DNA of 64,000 nucleotides from Aeromicrobium wangtongii (GTDB taxonomy: Bacteria; Actinomycetota; Actinomycetes; Propionibacteriales; Nocardioidaceae). A program made the translations under genes and the position numbers. Shown here one piece after another: positions 43,647 to 52,376 of the stretch; positions within the stretch are counted from its first letter, which is position 1, and each line of letters starts with the position of its first letter. Under the pieces are notes generated by a model. It was given only the letters and a program-made list of their open reading frames with translations. It made no database searches and was not told the origin of the DNA. The DNA is taken from the NCBI RefSeq assembly GCF_024584515.1, contig NZ_CP102173.1, positions 1,612,001-1,676,000 on the forward strand, given 5' to 3'.

Positions 43647-45646
43647 CAAAGAAGTCGGCGAATGGTCGCCACGAAATTAAGTTGTCGTTCTCACAGATTG
43701 AATGTCGCTGCGGCGCGGTGAGGATTAGGGCCTCGCCTTGCCCAGATTGCGGTCGAAGCGCGGAACCGTTCGAGGCCGATGTCGACAATCAACGTCGTCG
43801 TCGCATTGTTGACCGTTGCCTCCTGGCACTTGGATTAGAAAATGCGATTCCGCCGGTCAATGGTGAACTGGAAGGGCATGAACGCGTCGAACAATTTCGC
43901 GTACTTGCCGAGTTGCCTAGCCGGTTCTTCGACGCGATGCAGTCGCTCGAGAAGGCAGGAAGCGGCAGCCCGGACGACCTTGTAGACGCGTGTTCGGCGG
44001 CCCGCCTGCTGTCTGATCGGCTGTCGGCGGGCACCCGGCGCCGACCGTGGATACGAACAGATGACGTAGCGTGCGCGTCGGCCGATGCACTGGTCGTCGT
44101 GATGCGGACATTCTTGAAGGCCTTCGCCGCACCAACCCCGATACTTGCCGAGATCAAAGCCTCCACTGCTCAGTTTGATCTCGATGCGATGTACGTCAAA
44201 ATCGACCAACTGAACGCGCTTCGCGAACGCTGGGAATCCATTGAGAAGGCCGAAGATGTTGGTGAGTGGATGGCGGAGGTATTTGCCGATGCCGCTCGGG
44301 CCCGGGGAACGGTCAATTATGTTGACCTCGACCTCGCGGGCCGCGAACTTTACCGGGAGATAACGGGCCGGATGCCTGGCGATGGTGCAGGTCTCGGGCT
44401 CTTGGCCAGCGAGCTGTTCACCCAGTACATCGGTGATGAGAAAGCTTTCAGGGGAGCGATAGCTTCGGCGGACCTTTTCATGGCAACGGCCTCGGACAAG
44501 CTAGCTGACCTGGTCTCACGACCCGTGGTGGCCGGCGAGATGCGAAATGGGTTCGTTCAACTCGCTGACCAACTGCAGCTGACGAACGCCGCTATCGCAT
44601 CAACTCTCAATGAACGACAAACCGTCAGGTCGACGCTTGACCTTATGCATACAGTTTTTGAAGGTCCGGCTAGGCGCATGGTGGCGCTCATGCTCGATTT
44701 AGCGGGCGTTGGTCGTTTTGAGGAATACCTCCCTGCGGACGGCGCCCGCACAATTGGCGAGGCTCGAGACCTACCTGCGCTCGACCCCGTAGTTTACGGC
44801 TTTGACGCGGCGCTCCGCATTGCTCAAGCACATCAGAGTTACGAGTTCAAGGATGATCACCTCATCCTGCGCATGCGAAAGAAAGGCAATCCTCAGGGTC
44901 AGATCGTGCGGGTATCGCTGGATGATCTGCTAGATCGAGCGCTTGCTTCCGTCGAATGCGTCAACGCCTTGGCGCTGGTCATTCAGGTCCACGCGGCTGA
45001 GCAGGGACTTGATGTTATAGGAGACGAAACGCTCGCTGCCCTGAATGTGGGGCCCGCGGAACTGGGCTCAATGCTGCTTCGCGCCGCCGGGTATGGAGAA
45101 CTTCAGTTCACTGGATCGCGTGTGAGCATGTCCGGGCCCAAATTGACCGGCGCGGCCGCGATCGCGATTTCTCTGGCTTTGCCCCATGACCAGATCGCGA
45201 TCGTCGCGGTGAAAACATTAGATGTCCATAGGACTTACGAGATCGACATTGCATTAATGCGCGAGAACTCTTCAATTCCTGACGGTCTCGCTAAGGAATT
45301 TCATATGCAACGTGTTCTCTCGCGCGTCCTGGTCGACCGCGAGCCTGGTTGGCCAAGCGAGAGCATGCAGCGTTGGGTGGTTGGTCGCGCGCTTGAGGTG
45401 GTCAACTCGAAGAACTCACTTCGAGACGACTTTGCCCAAATCATGGGTGAAATGCGCCAACTCCTGAACTTTTCGAAAGATCAAGGTCTCCCAGTAGCCG
45501 ACGAGATCCGCGGATTGATGCGGTTCCTACGATTGAGTATCGAGGGCCGCAGCGCCGACCTTGACGGTGCGGTTTTCGATCGTCTCAGCACTTTTCTCGA
45601 TGACGACACCCCCGTTGTACTTCCATTCGAGTTCGATGGAGAGTAG
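43643..45646 (+). CDS. Large zinc-ribbon protein of unknown function
   Basis: A 667-residue protein. Residues 21-36 form a CxC...CxxC ribbon (CRCG, CPDCG). The rest is mainly helical and acidic, with no transmembrane segments, P-loop or recognisable nuclease motif. Base composition is lower in GC than its neighbours. It is divergent from the TIR gene, sharing a 230-bp control region. It may be a sensor or effector partner of that TIR protein. I do not recognise the family. Confidence 0.7.
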   Translation: MTKKSANGRHEIKLSFSQIECRCGAVRIRASPCPDCGRSAEPFEADVDNQRRRRIVDRCLLALGLENAIPPVNGELEGHERVEQFRVLAELPSRFFDAMQSLEKAGSGSPDDLVDACSAARLLSDRLSAGTRRRPWIRTDDVACASADALVVVMRTFLKAFAAPTPILAEIKASTAQFDLDAMYVKIDQLNALRERWESIEKAEDVGEWMAEVFADAARARGTVNYVDLDLAGRELYREITGRMPGDGAGLGLLASELFTQYIGDEKAFRGAIASADLFMATASDKLADLVSRPVVAGEMRNGFVQLADQLQLTNAAIASTLNERQTVRSTLDLMHTVFEGPARRMVALMLDLAGVGRFEEYLPADGARTIGEARDLPALDPVVYGFDAALRIAQAHQSYEFKDDHLILRMRKKGNPQGQIVRVSLDDLLDRALASVECVNALALVIQVHAAEQGLDVIGDETLAALNVGPAELGSMLLRAAGYGELQFTGSRVSMSGPKLTGAAAIAISLALPHDQIAIVAVKTLDVHRTYEIDIALMRENSSIPDGLAKEFHMQRVLSRVLVDREPGWPSESMQRWVVGRALEVVNSKNSLRDDFAQIMGEMRQLLNFSKDQGLPVADEIRGLMRFLRLSIEGRSADLDGAVFDRLSTFLDDDTPVVLPFEFDGE

Positions 45647-45751
45647 TTGCGTGTAGCTAAGGAGATCGAATCAGCCCATTGACATTGATCGAAGGCCGAC
45701 GGTGCAGGCCGAGCGACAAGTGGGCTCCGTCGGACGTCGGTGCCTGCGTCC

Positions 45752-45768
45752 AAGTGGGCGGAATGACC
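45752..45768 (+). repeat. Array motif copy 12 (divergent)
   Basis: AAGTGGGCGGAATGACC lies in the 187-bp gap after the large zinc-ribbon gene. It marks the apparent end of the array. Confidence 0.45.
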
Positions 45769-45833
45769 TATCTCCAGTAGGCGTTGTCCTCGTCCGCAAC
45801 CTGCCTCGTCGCGCTCAGTCAGAGTCCTCGCCG

Positions 45834-47566
45834 TCAACGGTGGTCGGTGAGCCAGGAGTCGAGGTCCTCTGCGCGCAGAGGACGGGAGTAGAGGTACCCC
45901 TGAGCGATGTCGCAGCCAAGCTCGGTGAGGCACGAGAGCTGGGCTTGCGTCTCCACGCCCTCCGCCACAACGGCGACCGAGAGGGCGTGGGCGAGCTCGA
46001 TGCAGCTCACCACGATCGCGGTGGATTCAGGTGAGGTGTCGAGCCCGTCGACGTAGGACTTGTCGATCTTGATCTCGTCGATGGGGAACTCGTTGAGGTA
46101 GGCAAAGCTGGCGTGGCCGGTGCCGAAGTCATCGATCGACAGGTGCACGCCGTGCTCGTGAAGGTCGCGGACGTTCTCGCCGACCTGGGGCGCGTCGGTG
46201 ATCAGGCCGGTCTCGGTCAGCTCCAGTGTCAGCAAGCCGGGTTCCAGACCCGCCGCGCGCAGCAGCGACAGGACGGTGTCGGCGAACCGCGCCTCCCCGA
46301 GCTGCCGGGCCGAGATGTTCACCGACATCTGCACCGGGCCGGCCGAGCCGGTGTTGAGCTCGACGGCCTGCGCGATGGCCGTGGCGCACGCCCAGGTGCC
46401 GATCTGGCTGATCAACCCGCTCTTCTCCGCCACCTCGATGAATCCTGACGGCGCGATGGCTCCGCGATCCGGGTGGTCCCATCGGACGAGCGCCTCAAAG
46501 CCGTGGACCTTGCCCGTGCGGAGATCCAGCTGGGGTTGATACTCCAGGCGAAGCTGGTCGCCGGCGATGGCCGTACGGATCTCGCCGAGCAGTCGGATCT
46601 CGTCGAGCCCGGACTCGTCATCGACGACCGCCGAACGCTTCCACCTGTTTCGACCAGCCGCCTTGGCGGCGTACATGCCGGTGCCTGCGTGCTGCAGGAG
46701 GGCTTCGGCGGCTGCGGCCGGGCCGGCCCGGCCCGGCCAGGAAAGGTAACCCGTTGCCCGGTGGCCAGTCCGATGCTGGCGGACACGACGATCTCGAGGT
46801 CGTCGGCCATCATGGGTTCGGCGACGAGCGCGAGGATGCTGTCCGCGTGGTCCTCCAACGGCTCCTCGCGCAGCACGACGACGAACTTGTCGCCGCCCAC
46901 CCGGCCGACCAGCGCGCCCTCCCCGAACCGGTCGCCGAGCCGTCGGGCGATCGTCTTGAGCACATCGTCGCCCGCCGGGCGGCCGAGGCTCTCGACGACG
47001 ACGCGGAAGTGATCGAGTCCGATCCAGCAGGCTCCCAGCTCCTGCCCGGGCGGGAGGTCCGTGAACCGCTCAGCGAGCGCGGCAACCATCCCAGTGCGGT
47101 TCAGCAGCCCAGTCAGGGTGTCGTGGCGCGCGACGCGCTCAAGATCTTCCTCCGCACTCCTGCGACGGGCGTCGGCCTCCTCGGCCCGGTGCACGGCAGA
47201 GATCAGTTGCATCTCCTCGAACGATCGCTCGCGACGCGGCACGACGACATACAGGGTCACGTCCGGATCCGTCATCACCCGCGAGGCGCCCAGCGTCGCG
47301 GGCAGACGAACCCGATCGGCGCCGAGGACGGTGACGGCGATCTCCGGGACACGGCCCGCGAGGTCGAGCAGGGGAGCGGTGCGGGTGGAGAACACGATGC
47401 GGTCGCCGACCGGCAGCAGCCGCAGGAACGAGGTCCCGAGCAAGTCCTCGCGACCCAGGCCCGTCCAGGTCGCAAACCAGTCGTTGACGTCCACGATCGT
47501 GCCATCGGCTGCCGTGATCACGAAGCCGGTGGAGGCGCCGCGGAAGACGGCCTCGAAGTCCGTCAA
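45834..47566 (-). pseudogene. PAS-GGDEF-EAL cyclic-di-GMP protein, frameshifted
   Basis: Two overlapping frames make one protein. The first (start near TTG 47566, just after the RsbQ-like stop) has a PAS domain (FRGASTGFVITAADGTIVDVN) and a GGDEF domain whose signature is degenerate (RVGGDKFVVVL). The second frame continues from AAAEALLQHAGTGMYAAK into an EAL domain with FEALVRWDHP and DDFGTGHASFAYL. The reading frame switches inside a GGCCGGGCC-rich run near 46717-46740. If intact, it would most likely be a c-di-GMP phosphodiesterase with a regulatory cyclase-like domain. The change may be a real mutation, phase variation or a sequencing error. Confidence 0.75.
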
Positions 47567-47568
47567 GG

Positions 47569-48411
47569 TCAGGCGGCCGCGTACGAGAGCAGGACTCGTG
47601 CCGTCTCGGCGGGGGCGCTGACCTGGGGCACGTGGCCGGTGGCCTCCAGCACCACCAGCTCGCTTCCCGCCAGCTCGGCGTGCAGGTACTCGCCGACGGA
47701 CAGGGGAGCCAGGGCGTCGTTCGAGCACTGCACGATCAGGCTCGGGACGGTCACCGCGGGCAGCAGGTCGCGGATGTCCGACGTGAAGGTGACCCGGGCG
47801 AACGTCCGCATCACCAGCGGATCGACCCGGCAGAAGCTGCCCTCCAGCTCGCCGGCGAGCTCGGGCGAGTCGGGGTTGCCCATCACGACCGGCGCCATCG
47901 CCGAGGCCCAGGCCATGTGGTTGTCGTCAAGCGATCCGAGCAGGTCCTCGACGTCGACGAGCGACATGCCCCCGACATAACCTGCGTCATCGTCGTCCAG
48001 ATAGGACGGTGACGGTGCCAGCAGCACCATGCTCTTCAGAAGATCTGGACGCAGCACCGACGCCGCAATCGCCATCATCGCGCCGACGCTGTGTGCCACG
48101 ACGGTGACGTCCTTGAGCGCGAGCGCCTCACAGACCTCGAGCAGATCGGTGACGTACCGGTCCAGGGCGGCGTACTCCACCGGGTCGTAGGCATCGAGCC
48201 TGGAGCCTCCCGCTCCGACGTGGTCGAACATGACGATCCGGAAGGTGTCCGTCTCGCTCAGGAACGGCAGGAGACGGCTGTACATGCTCTGATCGCACCC
48301 GAAGCCGTGCACCAGCAGCAGGACGGGACCGTCCTCCGGGCCGACGACCGTCACGTTGTTGCGGACCAGTACTTCGTGCGGGTCAAGACCGGGCTCGAGA
48401 GAAGTTGGCAC
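47569..48411 (-). CDS. RsbQ-like alpha/beta hydrolase
   Basis: A 280-residue alpha/beta hydrolase of the RsbQ/KAI2/D14 type. The nucleophile elbow is VVAHSVGAM, the acid is in QCSNDALAP, and the His is in EATGHVPQVS. In Bacillus subtilis RsbQ provides a signal to the PAS domain of the phosphatase RsbP. Here the next gene encodes a PAS-GGDEF-EAL protein whose predicted start lies 2 nt past this stop, which suggests the same ligand-PAS logic feeding c-di-GMP signalling. A GTG at 48426 would add five residues. Confidence 0.82.
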   Translation of the reverse strand: MPTSLEPGLDPHEVLVRNNVTVVGPEDGPVLLLVHGFGCDQSMYSRLLPFLSETDTFRIVMFDHVGAGGSRLDAYDPVEYAALDRYVTDLLEVCEALALKDVTVVAHSVGAMMAIAASVLRPDLLKSMVLLAPSPSYLDDDDAGYVGGMSLVDVEDLLGSLDDNHMAWASAMAPVVMGNPDSPELAGELEGSFCRVDPLVMRTFARVTFTSDIRDLLPAVTVPSLIVQCSNDALAPLSVGEYLHAELAGSELVVLEATGHVPQVSAPAETARVLLSYAAA

Positions 48412-48644
48412 GTCACAGCCTCTCACGTATCCAGGTCACCTCTGGTCGAGAGCGGTCGTCGGCTCCCCGGCCACCAGCGGAGGCGCGAGCCGCATCCAGG
48501 CGACGGACGGCTCGCCGTGTCGGCGCCTCGAGCCGGCAGCCGGTGGCCGCAGTCCTGGGTCGGGCCATCTCGTGTGACCCACGTCACCTCTAGGCTGCTC
48601 CTCGGCTCCGCCGGAGTCGTCTCGGGTGGACGAAAGGGAAGCAC

Positions 48645-49976
48645 GTGAAGCATTCAAGAAGCCTGCTGGCGGCGTCCGTCATGGGTGTGCTGGCGACGAC
48701 CCTGGCGGTTCCCGCCGGCGCCGCGTCGGACACCGTCACGATCTCGGGCAACGCCTATGCGTTCATCTTCGCCGGAAACACCGACCGGCTGCCGGGCGCG
48801 GTCATCGGTGTCGACCAGATCCCCGGTCTGACGGTGGTCGCCGGAGCGAACGGTGCGTACGAGATCGAGGTCCCTGACGACCGCGACATCACGCTGCACG
48901 CGACCGCCCCGGGCTACCACGAGGTCTACACGCAGACCTTCCACACATCAGGCGCCGACTTGAAGCAGGTCAACTTCCAGATGCCGACCACGCAGGTCTT
49001 TGGTGCGATGGCGCAGTTCGCGGGCGCGCCGCTCGACGGCGACGGAAACCCGGTTGAGTGCGCCGTGGTGTCGACGGCGTTCGAGCTGAAGGGACGCAGC
49101 TTCGCCGACTTCGACTCGTTCCACAACTTCCGTCCGCACGGAGTTGCCGGCGTGGTGGCGTCCAAGGCCGGCCCGGCCTCGCCCAGGTACTTCAACGCCA
49201 ACGTCATCCCCGATGCGTCGTTGACCGAGAGCTCGCGCGACGGCGGAATCGCCTGGACGGGCGTGCCCGCCGGGCGGCATACGTTGTCGGCTTCCAGTCC
49301 GACGCACAGGTTCGCCAGCTTCGTGGCCGACTGCCGGCCCGGTCGCTTCATCAACGCGAGTCCGCCGTGGGGCCTGCACGAGCTCGCCAACAACGAGACG
49401 ACCAACGAAGCGGCACTGGCAGCACCCTCGGTGTCGCTGAGCGTCCCCGCATCGACGCGATTCGGTGCCGCTGCCACGGCCACGATCGCCGTTACCGGCC
49501 CTGACGGAAGCCGTGACGGCGTCGTCACCGTCAAGGACGGCGCCCGGACGGTCGGTTCAGCCGATGTGGTGGCAGGGTCGGCGACGATCCCGCTGGCCGC
49601 CCTCTCGGTCGGTGAGCATCAGCTCACCGCCCGCTACGTCCCCCGCGGCCGGAGCCACTGGACCACGGCCGCCCCGGCCCGGATCTCGGTTCAGCGGGCC
49701 ACGACCTCGACCACGTTGGCTGCGCCGTCGCGTGCGGACCGCAAGCGCATGGTGAGCCTGCGGGTCCGGGTCCGTGCGACAGGTACCGAGCCGCGTGGCA
49801 CCGTCAGGATCTACGACGGCACCAAGCGGTTGCGCACCATGTCGGTGAAGGCCGGCACCTTCGTCATCAAGGTGCGTCTGAAGAAGACCGGCAAGCGCAG
49901 CCTGCGCGCCGTGTTCAGCGGCGACCAGGTCGCGGAGGGGTCGCAGAGCGCGGTCCAGCGCGTCCGGGTGCGGTAG
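48645..49976 (+). CDS. Secreted Ig-like repeat protein
   Basis: A 443-residue exported protein. The signal peptide (cleavage after PAGA near residue 27) is followed by a carboxypeptidase-regulatory-like beta-sandwich (about 30-130) and a middle region with Cys pairs. Two Big_3/5-type Ig-like domains (about 265-350 and 355-443) end in a basic, strand-rich tail. GTG start with AAAGGGA upstream. It has no catalytic motif and is likely an adhesive or wall-associated protein. Confidence 0.75.
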   Translation: MKHSRSLLAASVMGVLATTLAVPAGAASDTVTISGNAYAFIFAGNTDRLPGAVIGVDQIPGLTVVAGANGAYEIEVPDDRDITLHATAPGYHEVYTQTFHTSGADLKQVNFQMPTTQVFGAMAQFAGAPLDGDGNPVECAVVSTAFELKGRSFADFDSFHNFRPHGVAGVVASKAGPASPRYFNANVIPDASLTESSRDGGIAWTGVPAGRHTLSASSPTHRFASFVADCRPGRFINASPPWGLHELANNETTNEAALAAPSVSLSVPASTRFGAAATATIAVTGPDGSRDGVVTVKDGARTVGSADVVAGSATIPLAALSVGEHQLTARYVPRGRSHWTTAAPARISVQRATTSTTLAAPSRADRKRMVSLRVRVRATGTEPRGTVRIYDGTKRLRTMSVKAGTFVIKVRLKKTGKRSLRAVFSGDQVAEGSQSAVQRVRVR

Positions 49977-49989
49977 TCGGAAGCCTTCG

Positions 49990-50018
49990 CGGGTGCCGTC
50001 AGAGCGAGACGGCGCCCG
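49990..50018 (-). terminator. Hairpin overlapping the ROK stop
   Basis: An 11-bp stem with one G-U pair (49990-50000 with 50008-50018, loop 7 nt) overlaps the stop codon of the ROK gene and lies 14 bp after the convergent secreted-protein stop. It is a likely bidirectional terminator. Confidence 0.5.
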
Positions 50019-51189
50019 TGAAGACGTCGCCCAGGGCATCCTCGGCAGCGCCCAGCGCAGCAGCGTGGATGCCCAGGGTGCTCAGGCGGATCTCGGGCAG
50101 GTGGATGCCCGCAGAGGGGATCCGCTCGGCCAGCACTGCCTGCGCGGCCGGGACGACGTACTCGCCAAGGGGGACGAAGTAGCCGCCGAGGACGATCGCG
50201 GACGGGTCGAGCACCGCCGCCAGCGTGGCCAGGCCGCGGCCGAGGTCGCGGCCCAGGTCCTCGAGCGCCGCACGGACGGCCTCGTCGGTCGCGGCGCGCT
50301 CGGCGACGAGGACGGCGGTCTGCAGGGGAGTGGCGTGCTCCTGCATGCCGACCGCGGCGAGCATCGCGCGCAGGCCGACCGAGGCCTCCCAGCAGCCGAG
50401 GCGTCCGCAGCCGCAGACCGCGTCGGGGTCACCGATCGGCATGTGGCCGACCTCGCCGGCGAACCCGGCGCCCCCGCGCAGCAGCTGGCCGCGCTGGACG
50501 ATGCCGGCGCCGATGCCGATCGTGCCGGTCAGGTACAGCGAGTCGCGCACGTCGGTCGCGGCCCCGTGGGAGGCCTCGGCCAGGGCCGCGCAGTTCGCGT
50601 CGTTGTCGATCGTGGTGGGGCACTCGCCGTCGAAGGCCGCCTCCAGCTCGGCGGCGAGCTCACGCCCGCCCCAGCCGAGGTTCGGCGCCCACGAGACCGT
50701 GCGGTTGTCGTGGGCGACCAGGCCGGGCACCGCGACGGTGGCCCGCACGACGGTGTGCCCGTCGGCCAGCAGGGACGAGCGGACGTCCCTGGCCAGCTCG
50801 ACCAGCTCACGGGTGCTGGGTGGCTGGCCGGCCGTCGCCACGGGTCGCGTCTCGACGACCTTGACGCGTCCGGCCAGGTCGAGCGCGACCGCCGCGACGT
50901 AGTCGACGTTGACCTCCAGGCCCAGCCCGAGGATCGACTCACCGGTCAGCGTGACCGGCTTGCCGGGCCGGCCGCGGCCGGCGGCCGGCGGCACCGACTC
51001 GTCCTCGGTGACGGCGCGGACGGTCGCGAGCTCTCCCACGATCGTCCCCACCGTCGCCTTGGCCAGGCCGGTGCGCCGGGCCAGCTCGGTGCGCGTCGCC
51101 GGCCCCTCGGTGCGCAGGGAACGCAGGACCAGGCCCGTGTTCTGCCTGCGCACCTGCTCGGTGGCGGCGGGCGCACCCGTCGGGCTCAC
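49999..51189 (-). CDS. ROK-family transcriptional repressor of xylose genes
   Basis: A 396-residue protein. The N-terminal winged helix-turn-helix (about 10-75; RRTGLAKATVGTIVGELA) is followed by a ROK sugar-kinase-like domain. Motifs include ILGLGLEVNVDYVAAVALDL and the ROK zinc motif CGCGRLGCWE, with GEVGHMPIG before it. The GTG at 51189 starts 2 nt after the xylA stop, so it is the third gene of the xylB-xylA operon and presumably represses it in the absence of xylose. Confidence 0.88.
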   Translation of the reverse strand: MSPTGAPAATEQVRRQNTGLVLRSLRTEGPATRTELARRTGLAKATVGTIVGELATVRAVTEDESVPPAAGRGRPGKPVTLTGESILGLGLEVNVDYVAAVALDLAGRVKVVETRPVATAGQPPSTRELVELARDVRSSLLADGHTVVRATVAVPGLVAHDNRTVSWAPNLGWGGRELAAELEAAFDGECPTTIDNDANCAALAEASHGAATDVRDSLYLTGTIGIGAGIVQRGQLLRGGAGFAGEVGHMPIGDPDAVCGCGRLGCWEASVGLRAMLAAVGMQEHATPLQTAVLVAERAATDEAVRAALEDLGRDLGRGLATLAAVLDPSAIVLGGYFVPLGEYVVPAAQAVLAERIPSAGIHLPEIRLSTLGIHAAALGAAEDALGDVFTGAVSL

Positions 51190-51191
51190 GC

Positions 51192-52352
51192 TCAGCGCAC
51201 CCCGTACAGGAACTCCAGCGCGAGCTGGTCGAGGTGCTCGAACGCCGCACCGCGGGCCGCCAGCTCCTCGGGATCGGCCATCTCGGCCTGCTCCAGGTCG
51301 GACCAGGTCTCGCCCTCGTTGAGCGTCGGCACCGACAGCTCGGGCAGCTTGGCGGCCTCGAGCGCGGCCTGCACCTCCGAGTCGGCGCGGAACGCCTGCA
51401 CCTTGTCGCGCAGGATGAGGTAGTTGGTCATGCAGGCAGCAGCCGCATCCCACACGCCCTTGTCGTCCTCGGTGCGCGGCGTCTTGAAGTCGAAGTGCAC
51501 CGGACCGTCGTAGCCACCGGCGAGGATCGTGTCGACGACCCAGAACGCGCCACGCACGTTGCCGGCGCCGAAGCGGAAGTCCTGGTCGTAGCGGGGGCCG
51601 GTCTGGCCGTTGAGGTCGATGTGGAAGAGCTTGCCCTGCCACAGCGCCTGCGCGTAGCCGTGCGCCGCGTTGAGGCCGGCCATCTCCTCGTGCCCGATCT
51701 CGGGGTTGACGCCCACGTTCTCGGAGCGGTCGAGGGTGTTGATGAAGGCCAGTGCGTGACCGATCGTCGGCAGCAGGATGTCGCCGCGGGGCTCGTTGGG
51801 CTTGGGCTCGATCGCGAACTTCATGTCGTAGCCCTTGTCGTGCACGAACTCGCCGAGGATGTTGAAGGCCTCGCGGTAGCGGTCGAGCGCGGCGGCGATG
51901 TCCTTGGCGGCGCCGGACTCGGCACCCTCACGGCCGCCCCAGGCGACGTACACCTTGGCGCCGAGCTCGGCGGCCAGGTCGATGTTGCGCATGACCTTGC
52001 GGATCGCGAACCGGCGGACGTCGCGGTCGTTGGACGTGAAGCCGCCGTCCTTGAACACGGGGTGCGTGAACAGGTTGGTGGTCGCGGTCGTGACGACCAG
52101 GCCGGTGTCGTCCAGGCCCTGCTTCCAGCGCTTGATGATCTGCTCGCGACCGGCGTCGTCGGTGCCGAAGGGGATCAGGTCGTCGTCGTGGAAGTTGACG
52201 CCGTACGCACCGAGACGCGCGAGGTTCTCCAGCGCGTAGATCGGGTCCATGTCGGCGCGGGTGGGCTCACCGAACGGGTCGCGGCCCGGGTAGGCGACGG
52301 TCCACAGGCCGAAGGAGAACTTGTCGGACGGGGAGGGGGTGGGGATGGTCAT
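51192..52352 (-). CDS. xylA: Xylose isomerase
   Basis: A 386-residue class I xylose isomerase converting D-xylose to D-xylulose, the usual actinobacterial length. Metal and active-site segments include [35 protein letters not shown] and [15 protein letters not shown]. It lies 24 bp downstream of xylB and 2 nt before the ROK gene. Confidence 0.96.
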   Translation of the reverse strand: MTIPTPSPSDKFSFGLWTVAYPGRDPFGEPTRADMDPIYALENLARLGAYGVNFHDDDLIPFGTDDAGREQIIKRWKQGLDDTGLVVTTATTNLFTHPVFKDGGFTSNDRDVRRFAIRKVMRNIDLAAELGAKVYVAWGGREGAESGAAKDIAAALDRYREAFNILGEFVHDKGYDMKFAIEPKPNEPRGDILLPTIGHALAFINTLDRSENVGVNPEIGHEEMAGLNAAHGYAQALWQGKLFHIDLNGQTGPRYDQDFRFGAGNVRGAFWVVDTILAGGYDGPVHFDFKTPRTEDDKGVWDAAAACMTNYLILRDKVQAFRADSEVQAALEAAKLPELSVPTLNEGETWSDLEQAEMADPEELAARGAAFEHLDQLALEFLYGVR

Positions 52353-52376
52353 CTCGTGCCAATCGGTAAGGGTCCG

